This document shows positions 26,521 to 33,657 of a stretch of 64,000 nt of DNA, piece after piece; position 1 is the stretch's first letter, and each line of letters begins with the position of its first letter. The stretch covers positions 3,442-67,441 of the forward strand of contig URKA01000014.1 of the NCBI GenBank assembly GCA_900548345.1, read 5' to 3'. Below the pieces are notes generated by a model. It did not search any database and had not been told where the DNA came from. It saw only the letters and a list, made by a program, of their open reading frames with translations. The position numbers and the translations under genes were made by a program. This DNA comes from an uncultured Paraprevotella sp. Lineage in GTDB: Bacteria > Bacteroidota > Bacteroidia > Bacteroidales > Bacteroidaceae.

Positions 26521-27795
26521 TCAACTTAACAGCCACCTCCATACAGGTATGATTTCAATCGTGCCATTCTCGTCTTCCACCTTGTCATACTCGTCATTGG
26601 TCAGTATCAGCCGGTGGCGGCATGGGAGTACATTCGGTAATTTCTTCAGCGCATTGACTTTACGTTCGAAAGTTTCCTGCGACTGTGTCATGCTATACGA
26701 GACCTGGATGGCAAGTTCGTCATCAGGCACATAGAAATCCACCTCAACCTTTTCATTGTAGAAGAACACACGCTCGTTGGCTGAATCATGTCCATATTTC
26801 CTGAACAAGGCAAGTGCAACGACATTCTCAAGCAATATGGTTTCACCACCCAGAAGAAAGAGGTTCAGCACCCCGTTGTCGATAAAATAGTATTTGCAGA
26901 ACGTCTCTTTCTCTGCAAAAGGGGCGGAAACATTCCTTAAACGTAATATCAGCCATGCCGACTCGCTATATTCTATGTACTTGCTTACAGTGGGCATGGT
27001 TATCTTTCCGCTGACAGATGAAAGGATGTGGGCCAGACGATTGTAGGATACCGGCTGACATACACTTTCTGCCAGTTTCTTTAGCAACAGGCGTAATAGA
27101 AGGGGGCTGGCTATCTTATTGCGGCTTGAAATATCTCCCAGATAAATCTTCTGGAAAGTACTGCTCAGATAGTTGCGTTTGACAGCAAGGTTCACAGATT
27201 CCGGAAGCCCTCCCCAACATAGATATTCGTGCCATGCGCGCAGCACGGCAGCCCGTGATTCCGTGGCCAAAAGGGAAATATCATCGTATGATATTCTCTC
27301 CACATCAAGAAACTCCTTGAAATTATAAGGATATACTTCCATGGAGAGATAACGGCCCCCTAGCGTGGTCATTACCTCAGACGACAGCATCTTGGCATTG
27401 CTACCTGTAATCCATACGGAATACTTGGCGTCAGCCAAACGTCGTGCAAACTTTTCCCACCCATTGACATTCTGTATCTCATCTAAAAAAAGCATCGGCC
27501 GTTTTCCATACATCTCGGTATGTGCTTCCAGTATAAGAGAGAAGTCCGACACTTCGAATTGGGTCAGGCGGTCGTCTTCGAAATTGAGATAGAGCATTTC
27601 GCTCCAGTCTTGTCCTGTAGCCAACATCTGTTGCATCTTCTGGTATAACAAGAAGGATTTTCCTGCACGGCGGACACCCACAAATACGTGGCAGGGAAAA
27701 TCGTCCGCAGGCAATGCACGGGGCATCACCTTGTAGTTTTCCACATCTTTCTGGTTAGATGCCAAAACCTGTTTTATTGTATCTTTAGTAACCAT
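26521..27795 (-). CDS. DUF4143-type AAA ATPase, copy 1
   Basis: A 424-residue P-loop ATPase of the AAA_14/DUF4143 type. Walker A is GVRRAGKSF, Walker B MLFLDEIQN with sensor-like WITGSNAKML. A helical/winged region follows (LSSVSGKITMPTVSKYIEYS), then the C-terminal PD-(D/E)xK-like fold. The nuclease motif is degraded: EVDFYVPDDELAIQVS has Gln and Ser where E and K are expected, so nuclease activity is unlikely. Role unknown; such genes are abundant and strain-variable in Bacteroidales. The promoter carries paired direct repeats (27818-27862). Confidence 0.85.
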   Translation of the reverse strand: MVTKDTIKQVLASNQKDVENYKVMPRALPADDFPCHVFVGVRRAGKSFLLYQKMQQMLATGQDWSEMLYLNFEDDRLTQFEVSDFSLILEAHTEMYGKRPMLFLDEIQNVNGWEKFARRLADAKYSVWITGSNAKMLSSEVMTTLGGRYLSMEVYPYNFKEFLDVERISYDDISLLATESRAAVLRAWHEYLCWGGLPESVNLAVKRNYLSSTFQKIYLGDISSRNKIASPLLLRLLLKKLAESVCQPVSYNRLAHILSSVSGKITMPTVSKYIEYSESAWLILRLRNVSAPFAEKETFCKYYFIDNGVLNLFLLGGETILLENVVALALFRKYGHDSANERVFFYNEKVEVDFYVPDDELAIQVSYSMTQSQETFERKVNALKKLPNVLPCRHRLILTNDEYDKVEDENGTIEIIPVWRWLLS

Positions 27796-27817
27796 ATTGC
27801 CAACTTTTCAAATTGCC

Positions 27818-27862
27818 ATTTTGAATTATTGGTGCAAAGTTATAAATATGATTTTGAATTAT
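27818..27862 (-). promoter_or_regulatory. Promoter of ATPase copy 1 with paired direct repeats
   Basis: The -7 box (TAACTTTG on the minus strand, 27835-27842) lies between two perfect 12-bp direct repeats ATTTTGAATTAT at 27818-27829 and 27851-27862, spaced 33 bp apart. This is operator-like. The other ATPase promoter at 41073-41116 has the same layout and spacing with a different motif. Confidence 0.55.
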
Positions 27863-27878
27863 CGCTATTTCCTTTGTT

Positions 27879-27918
27879 AAAAACGGAAGAAGCGCTCCCG
27901 CAACGGGAACGCTTCTTC
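27879..27918 (-). terminator. Terminator of the surface protein / small peptide operon
   Basis: A 15-bp stem with one mismatch (GAAGAAGCGCTCCCG / CGGGAACGCTTCTTC) and a 3-nt loop, followed on the minus strand by five T. Confidence 0.85.
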
Positions 27919-27971
27919 TTGATAATGTATGCTGGAATCGGATTGTCTGGTCCGTTCCAAAAGGACTCCGA

Positions 27972-28154
27972 TTAATCCATTTCCCAAATGTCGTCACCTT
28001 CTTCTCCCTCTCCGGTATCCGGTGTCGGGGTTTCTCCGAATCCACTACCAGGTTTACCGAATTCTCCATTAAATTGGGAACCTGCAAGGAGAGAACTCTT
28101 CACTTTTATGTCCATCACCTCACACATAGGGGTGATATATTTTTTCTTCTTCAT
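27972..28154 (-). CDS. Small 60-aa peptide of the MKKKYITPxxEV type
   Basis: Sixty residues: a basic start, YITPMCEVMDIKVKSSLLAGS, then a Gly/Pro/Thr-rich stretch and an acidic end (GEGEEGDDIWEMD). I recognise this shape from many unannotated small Bacteroidales ORFs that begin MKKxYixPxxevvei and carry LLAGS or LAAS; no function is known to me. It starts 12 bases after the stop of the surface-protein C-terminal frame and is followed by a terminator, so it is the last gene of that unit. The layout of a conserved front, a Gly-containing hinge and a variable end resembles a precursor peptide, which is speculation. Confidence 0.65.
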   Translation of the reverse strand: MKKKKYITPMCEVMDIKVKSSLLAGSQFNGEFGKPGSGFGETPTPDTGEGEEGDDIWEMD

Positions 28155-28166
28155 ATCGTTAAGTTG

Positions 28167-28517
28167 TTATTTTACTACCACCTTGTTCTTATTCACAATA
28201 TACATGCCTGCATTTACGGGCAATGAAGTCTGACCTGCCTCTACGCGTACAGCTTTTACGAGTGCGCCGCCGGTTGTGTATACCTTCACATCACAAGCCT
28301 TTTCTGCACTGATTTCGATGGAACCGTTGCTGCCGGATACCTTGAACTCGCTGTTCTCGTTGCGGTTTGTATTGACGTTCTTGATATGTGTCACTTCATT
28401 GCCTTCTTCATCCATGAAGCCTACACGGAAAGCAGAGATTTCGTTCGGTCTTGTCAAATCTGTTTGGAAAACGACAAAGCTTCTGAATTGATGCATACGT
28501 CCTTTATCTTTGTTCAT
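28167..28517 (-). CDS. C-terminal part of a frameshifted surface protein
   Basis: The frame opens at ATG 28517 (MNKDKGRMHQFRSFVVFQTD) and ends in a 50-residue module (SNGSIEISAEKACDVKVYTT ... GMYIVNKNKVVVK) that looks like a type A C-terminal sorting or anchoring domain. Upstream in the same frame the codons read YILGFNNGQLVEM, the natural continuation of the preceding 670-residue frame. One missing base near 28557, e.g. a T in GGTTAT, would explain the split. So this is probably not an independent gene but the cut-off end of the upstream one. Confidence 0.75.
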   Translation of the reverse strand: MNKDKGRMHQFRSFVVFQTDLTRPNEISAFRVGFMDEEGNEVTHIKNVNTNRNENSEFKVSGSNGSIEISAEKACDVKVYTTGGALVKAVRVEAGQTSLPVNAGMYIVNKNKVVVK

Positions 28518-28519
28518 CT

Positions 28520-30532
28520 CTACCAGTTGGCCGTTGTTGAATCCGAGAATATACCTGCACCCACTCCCGGTTCGTAAGCGGCTGCTGTTTCAGCCAAATC
28601 ATCCGTTGTCTGGTTGGCTTTGTAATTGCCACGGAAGCGTTTCTTCGTGTCGTTAACGTCGTTGGTAGCCGCCAAGCCCAAAGTCGCACCTTCTGTAGAC
28701 TTGAACTCTAAGTTGGTAAGTCCGTCAAATATATTACCGGGTACGCAGTCTTTGGTAAAGGCCAGAACGGCGGGCTCGTTGGCATTAATGTTACTCTTGT
28801 AGCCAAACCATATAGTCTGTGTGCTTTGGTTAATTTCTCTCAGGCTGTAGTAGTATACTTCATTGCCATTTGTCAGTTTGTTGTTGATTTGTGCTTTCAC
28901 GTCCTCGGTAAAGGCAAACGGCATACATACGGTTGCCACGTCGGTTTTGAGGTTACGTGCATACTTTAAATTCTCAACCTTGAAGTCGGTCGGAATATAG
29001 AACTCTGCCGTATTTACCATCTTCTCTCCAACTTGCTTCAATCCGTCAACAATCACTGCGTTTTTGCAAACGCCATTGGCTACAACGTTTTCAGTCTCGA
29101 TGGCAGGAACATTGTTGTCCTCTACATAGATGAATGCATTTTCTGTAGGATAATTAACCAAGTTGTTGCCATCTATGATCTGGCTTGCGTTGTCGATGTT
29201 TACGTAGAATAATTGCTTTGTCTTATTGGCTGCGGATGCATAGCTTGCCTTGTAAAGTTTGTTGTTGTCGTTTACCTGGCCAACTTTTAGATTTGTCAAA
29301 TCGTATCCGAAAATATCGCGTTTCTGATAAACTGCATCTTTGATGTCTGCACCTGCGTTAGTATATTCACTCTCGGAATAAACACGATAGCCTTCAGCTG
29401 TCTTGACAATACAGTTGTCTACAGTTCCACTGTTTGTCTTGGCGATTTTGCCGTCTACAGCCACCCAGTTATAAATAGCACCGTTATTGGCATTAAACAG
29501 CGGATTGTTGCCGGTATCGGTTCCGCTTACCGTATGGTAGTTGCCTTCTATGGTATAGCCTGCAGGCCATGTCTGAGTTTTAAGTGTGTGAGTTGAAGGA
29601 ACCATTATATCGCCGGTTATGTTCAACGTTGTGATTGAAGCGAAATCGCCTAACTCTGTTTGCTTTTGGGCTAATTCAGCCTTAGCATCTTCAAGTATCT
29701 TTTTCTTATTCTTGTAGTCAGTTGTTTCAATAGAATTTCCATTTGCATCTGTTTGTGGGACTTCTTCTGTAGCGGTATAATCATCATTATTATTATAAAG
29801 AGACTCTGATCTATTGACACACATTAGCAATAAATCCGGAGTAAACATCGCCCAACGTGATTCATCGCTAACTCCAGAAAGACTAACAGGGGTATCAAAT
29901 ATAATATTATTGCTGGTATTCTTTTGACCATAAACAATGATTATTTTGTCGGGAAAAACCTGTTTTTCGCCATCCCAAAAAGCAAGTGGTTTTGCTTTAT
30001 TCATAGTTTCATCAGGTATATTCTCCCCGGCATTTTCGAGTTCCAACTTTATTGTATAAACATCATTTGCGTTGAGTGTTTTCCATTCTGTAATCTTTTT
30101 GCTGCTATTAACATCCTGAGGGATATTATTAGATACGGAAGGGATGGTTATGTAAAGTATATAAGCCTTTTTTGTAGCCCAACCACTACTTGTCGTAGTA
30201 GTTGCTAAAGCGTAAGAAATCTGTGTAGTTGAAGTTATTTGTCCATCTATCGTTTTATAATATGAAAGCAAGGCATTATGAACGTCAGATGTCTTTTTTA
30301 TAGTAGTAACGTATTGAGTAGTTGCGTTGAGGTTATCTTGGTATGTGATGACTCTTTGTTCCAACTGAGCAATTTCCGTTTTCAAATTTGCCGCATTGTT
30401 AATGCCGTTAATTGCGGCTGATAATTCGTCGAAAGAAGCGATGTCTTTAGTAGTGGGTGCATCAGTTTGAGCCCATGCGCTTCCTCCGCACAAGAGCAGA
30501 GCAAGCCCTAAGAATAAGTACTTTTTCTTCAT
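28520..30532 (-). CDS. Large secreted surface protein, N-terminal part (frameshifted)
   Basis: A 670-residue frame with a signal peptide (MKKKYLFLGLALLLCGGSAWAQ), a coiled-coil stretch (about 40-75), a Thr/Asn/Ser-rich middle, a second coiled coil (KKKILEDAKAELAQKQTELG) and the block VATVCMPFAFTEDVKA common in secreted Prevotella/Bacteroides proteins. It runs out of frame after TAAAYEPGVGAG and stops with DSTTANW. The true continuation is in the -1 frame at 28517-28167. The region is clearly AT-richer than its neighbours, suggesting a separate history. Function unknown; probably surface-exposed. Confidence 0.75.
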   Translation of the reverse strand: MKKKYLFLGLALLLCGGSAWAQTDAPTTKDIASFDELSAAINGINNAANLKTEIAQLEQRVITYQDNLNATTQYVTTIKKTSDVHNALLSYYKTIDGQITSTTQISYALATTTTSSGWATKKAYILYITIPSVSNNIPQDVNSSKKITEWKTLNANDVYTIKLELENAGENIPDETMNKAKPLAFWDGEKQVFPDKIIIVYGQKNTSNNIIFDTPVSLSGVSDESRWAMFTPDLLLMCVNRSESLYNNNDDYTATEEVPQTDANGNSIETTDYKNKKKILEDAKAELAQKQTELGDFASITTLNITGDIMVPSTHTLKTQTWPAGYTIEGNYHTVSGTDTGNNPLFNANNGAIYNWVAVDGKIAKTNSGTVDNCIVKTAEGYRVYSESEYTNAGADIKDAVYQKRDIFGYDLTNLKVGQVNDNNKLYKASYASAANKTKQLFYVNIDNASQIIDGNNLVNYPTENAFIYVEDNNVPAIETENVVANGVCKNAVIVDGLKQVGEKMVNTAEFYIPTDFKVENLKYARNLKTDVATVCMPFAFTEDVKAQINNKLTNGNEVYYYSLREINQSTQTIWFGYKSNINANEPAVLAFTKDCVPGNIFDGLTNLEFKSTEGATLGLAATNDVNDTKKRFRGNYKANQTTDDLAETAAAYEPGVGAGIFSDSTTANW

Positions 30533-30619
30533 TTTTTCAGTTATTAGTAGTTATAATTAAATCCTATACCTAACGGATGAAGTGGACACAATCCACCCAA
30601 CCTTGTTTGAAAACAGCGG

Positions 30620-30627
30620 CAAAGATA
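30620..30627 (-). promoter_or_regulatory. Promoter -7 box of the surface protein operon
   Basis: The minus strand reads TATCTTTG, leaving a leader of about 80 bases before the start codon. Confidence 0.55.
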
Positions 30628-31114
30628 TATAATATATGAATAAGTCACAAACAATTAAGTCTTTTTGTCTAAAAAAACATAAGATGCGAGTGCTTTTTAT
30701 GCATATTTACAATATTACTGCAAAAAATACACAAAATGGCCTGCGGCGCAAATCTTTTTAAGGGGCATTATTGAATGTTTTCAAGGGGGGATAACTACTA
30801 TGGTTTTAGGGAGCATCTTACGCCGGATTGACACAGCCCCTGATTGAATACTGAATGATTTTGCGAAGATATAGCTGTTCAATCTGTGTTTCAAGTTTCT
30901 CGATTGATTATATTACAGATTATTTGGCTATTCCAAACATTTTTACTATCTTTGCACCATTAGAACCAGTCAAGCCTCTTCACAATGCTCAAATCCGCGG
31001 GTCGTTTTTTTATCCTCAAATTCACACGGTTTTTCTGAGATCAAGTTATCATATCCAACGAAAATACTATGAGCTATTATGGTCTTTTCCCATTGAAAGA
31101 AATCGCTTATACTC
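30628..31114. other. AT-rich gap between divergent surface-protein and Fic genes
   Basis: No gene was found. A plus-strand TATCTTTG at 30947-30954 looks like a promoter box but no convincing coding frame follows within 200 bases, so it may be a leftover of a lost gene. The open frame that continues into the Fic gene begins before that gene's own promoter and is not taken as coding. Confidence 0.4.
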
Positions 31115-31184
31115 GGTTTTTTGTAAAAATCGCGATTATAATCGCAAAAATTTGTACCTTTGTATTCTCTTAATCGTGATTTTT
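31115..31184 (+). promoter_or_regulatory. Fic gene promoter with flanking inverted-repeat operator
   Basis: The -7 box TACCTTTG is at 31155-31162. It is bracketed by AAAAATCGCGATTA (31125-31138) and TAATCGTGATTTTT (31171-31184), which are complementary in 13 of 14 positions. The second arm ends 3 bases before the start codon. The layout suggests repression by a dimer, possibly by the product's own N-terminal domain. The first 48 bases recur in degraded form at 63490-63537. Confidence 0.65.
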
Positions 31185-31187
31185 TGT

Positions 31188-32678
31188 ATGGCAGTGAAAG
31201 TTGACACCCAGAAAGAGATTATCTTCGGCTCATCTGATCCGAACATTTCCCGTGTACTCAGCAAGAAAGAAAAGGATGGTGAGTTGCGAAAGGTTGCCCC
31301 GCGCATATACACGACCAATCTGGTTGATAGCTTGGAGAATATAGTGCGCCGCAACCTCATAGATATTCTGGTATATCGGTATCCGGCCGCTATCATAAGC
31401 CATCGCAGTGCCAAAGAAATGCGCCCAACGGCTACCGGTGATTTCTTCCTGACAAATTCAACAACAAGGAGAGTCACAGACTTACCCGGTATAATTCTTA
31501 ATTTTGTCAAAGGTTCAAAAGCGTCGTCTCACGATATACCCTTTATGGGTATGTATATATCGGGTGAACACCGCTATATGCTTGAGAATATGCAAGTGTC
31601 AAGAAAATCCGGTGATGAATCACGTGTTCTTCCTATCAGTGTGATAGAAAATAAACTCGAACAGATACTGCTCACCGGTGGTGAAGACCGTCTTAACAAA
31701 TATCGCGATGAACTGAGAACCGTTGCCGAAGAATTGGGGATGCAGACTGAGTTTGCCAAAATCAATAGCATAATTTCCGCGTTGCTCTCAACTCATGATG
31801 CTAAAGTGTTGTCAACAGACTCTGCGAAAGCGTTAGCAGTCGGTAATCCGTTTGACAAAACAAGGGTTGAACTGTTTGAAGTGCTTTTTGAAGCAATAAA
31901 GGACCGATATTTTGTTATCCGCAACAATCGTAATACCGATGAGGAATCGTTCCGGCTTTTCTCATTCTTTGAGAGCTATTTTTCCAATTATATAGAAGGA
32001 ACGGAGTTTGAGATTGATGAAGCGAAAGCGATTGTTGACTCCGGTATCCCTATGCCTCGACGCGATGAGGATTCACACGACATACTCGGAACATTCAAGG
32101 TGTTGTCCAACCGTACAGAGATGATGAAGACTCCGACATCACCCAAAGAATTGTTTTCGATTCTTAGCCACAGACACAGCATCCTACTTGAAGGACGTCC
32201 CCACATGACCCCCGGCATTTTCAAAATGAAGAACAATCGTGCCGGAATGACTGAGTTTGTGGATTATCAACTTGTGAAAGGAACGCTCTCACAAGGTTTC
32301 AAATATTACGCAGCCTTGACTGATCCGTTTGCCCGTGCGATTTTCATGATGTTCATGATTAGTGAGGTGCATCCATTCAATGACGGCAACGGCCGTGTCG
32401 CCCGTGTGATGATGAACGCCGAGCTTGTCCGTGCAGACCAATCACGCATAATCGTTCCGACAGTGTTCCGAGAGGATTATATACTCGCCCTGCGTAAGCT
32501 AACGCGCCACAGAGACCCGCTGGCATACATCAACGTGATGACCAAACTCCATCAGTTCAGCGATAATCTCTACGGTACCGATTTTACTGAGCTGAAGAAT
32601 TACCTTGCAGTCTGCAACGCCTACGAAGAACCCTCACAAGCAAAACTACAAATAATTGACAGGACTATTATAGAATAA
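31188..32678 (+). CDS. AbiEi-like N-terminal domain fused to a class II Fic AMP transferase
   Basis: A 496-residue protein. Residues about 15-100 (VLSKKEKDGELRKVAPRIYT ... YPAAIISHRSA) resemble the winged-helix and core of AbiEi-type antitoxins. The C-terminal half is Fic: inhibitory helix motif SNYIEG at 266-271 (S-x3-E-G, class II) and a full catalytic loop HPFNDGNGRVAR from His395. All residues for AMP transfer and for self-inhibition are present. ATG 31188 lies just behind the promoter dyad; longer frames cross the promoter. The pairing suggests self-regulated transcription plus a self-inhibited toxin-like enzyme. Confidence 0.85.
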   Translation: MAVKVDTQKEIIFGSSDPNISRVLSKKEKDGELRKVAPRIYTTNLVDSLENIVRRNLIDILVYRYPAAIISHRSAKEMRPTATGDFFLTNSTTRRVTDLPGIILNFVKGSKASSHDIPFMGMYISGEHRYMLENMQVSRKSGDESRVLPISVIENKLEQILLTGGEDRLNKYRDELRTVAEELGMQTEFAKINSIISALLSTHDAKVLSTDSAKALAVGNPFDKTRVELFEVLFEAIKDRYFVIRNNRNTDEESFRLFSFFESYFSNYIEGTEFEIDEAKAIVDSGIPMPRRDEDSHDILGTFKVLSNRTEMMKTPTSPKELFSILSHRHSILLEGRPHMTPGIFKMKNNRAGMTEFVDYQLVKGTLSQGFKYYAALTDPFARAIFMMFMISEVHPFNDGNGRVARVMMNAELVRADQSRIIVPTVFREDYILALRKLTRHRDPLAYINVMTKLHQFSDNLYGTDFTELKNYLAVCNAYEEPSQAKLQIIDRTIIE

Positions 32679-33074
32679 GATTTTTCCCGAAAAAATACCA
32701 TGATTAAAAAGATTACTATTTTGGCTACCCTAACCGCCACGAAAAGGTCACTGACAGGCAAAAATTAGTACCTTATTCGTACCCCCGACAAAATTCTTCA
32801 AAAAGGGGTGCGATTTGTCGTAAAATGCAAAATGTTTTTGGTGGTTTTTGTCGGAAACGGCAAAATGTTCTTAGCTGTTCTTGTCGGAAAACGCAAAATG
32901 TTTCGGGCGTATTTTACTGAAATGTGGCTTCAAGATGTAATGGATAGCATTATATCGAGCGGTATGGGACGTTAAAAGAGTCTATGTCTGTTGTAGATAA
33001 GCGTTCTACTTGAGGTGCTCAAAGGTTTAAGTGAAGAGGAATGAGTGGAGCTGCTATCTAATCTGTCCGACTAA
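32679..33074. other. Gene-free stretch after the Fic gene
   Basis: No gene is supported. It holds the 33-bp tandem repeat (32815-32913) and a partial copy of the end of the long repeat: TTACTGAAATGTGGCTTCAA around 32915-32934 is matched at 33551-33570 and, inverted, in 63541-63565. Confidence 0.5.
32815..32913 (+). repeat. 33-bp tandem repeat, three units
   Basis: Units start at 32815, 32848 and 32881 with an exact 33-bp period. Each begins TTGTCG and contains CAAAATGTT; the remaining ~11 bases differ. A fourth single unit starts at 33520 inside the long repeat. Confidence 0.75.
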
Positions 33075-33272
33075 CATTGTCTGCATACCGCAAGAATACC
33101 AGGTAAAATACCAAGTAGAGTGGCTTTCCCAATTGGCAAAGAACTCGTCTATGTCAAGGTCTCTACAATTGAAGCCTTCTACAGGAGTTTTCCTGAAATA
33201 CCCTTCATGGGTTCAGACTTGTTGAAAGACAATGCTTTATGTGTAGCAGTGCCTTCACCTGTCCTTCAGTAA
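33075..33272 (+). pseudogene. Decayed coding-like fragment running into the long repeat
   Basis: A stop-to-stop frame without a usable start reads like protein (IPSRVAFPIGKELVYVKVST then IEAFYRSFPEIPFMGSDLLK). The last part lies in the left arm of the ~400-bp repeat. The inverted right arm gives the related YRSFF..PFKGSDFLID on the other strand. It may be a gene remnant; no family was recognised. Confidence 0.3.
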
Positions 33273-33578
33273 ATGTTCACCTGTGTGCATCCCGCTCTTC
33301 ACAGGTGTGGAACCAACTGCACACAGGTGAGGGATTTCTTTACATTTTCATCTGCGTGCCGGCTGAAGGCTGGGTGTGTGCTATCTTCTTGTCAATCAGA
33401 TAGTCTGAACCCTTGAAGGGTGTTTTTGAAAAAACTCCTGTAATGCGCGCGCGCGTGAGACGAAGCCGAAGACGTTTTCTGATATTAAAGGTGATTTACT
33501 AAAGGGGTAGAATGTTTTTTTGTCGGAAACAGCAAAATGTTTCAGGTGTGTTTTACTGAAATGTGGTTTCAAGATACA
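33180..33578 (+). repeat. ~400-bp structured repeat, copy X
   Basis: This matches 63541-63936 in inverted orientation over its full length with roughly 85% identity by eye. Inside, the arms at about 33180-33265 and 33375-33445 are inverted repeats of each other around ACCCTTCAAGGGT-like cores. Between them TCACCTGTGTGCA (33277-33289) pairs with TGCACACAGGTGA (33318-33330). It also has a GCGCGCGCG tract and ends in the ACTGAAATGTGG block. No credible gene. It looks like a non-coding, MITE-like or structured RNA element. Confidence 0.8.
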
Positions 33579-33657
33579 CTTCATTATAGCAGTGTGCCGG
33601 AACCGGGTAGTCGTTCCTAGTTCCGGCACACTGCCGTAATGAAAGGAAGAAAGTTCC

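Noticed and set aside
30855..31187. Upstream extension of the Fic frame
   Set aside because: It precedes the promoter and operator of the gene and shows no family similarity.
32815..32913. CRISPR-like reading of the 33-bp tandem repeat
   Set aside because: Only three units, the variable 11 bases are too short for spacers, and no cas genes are near.
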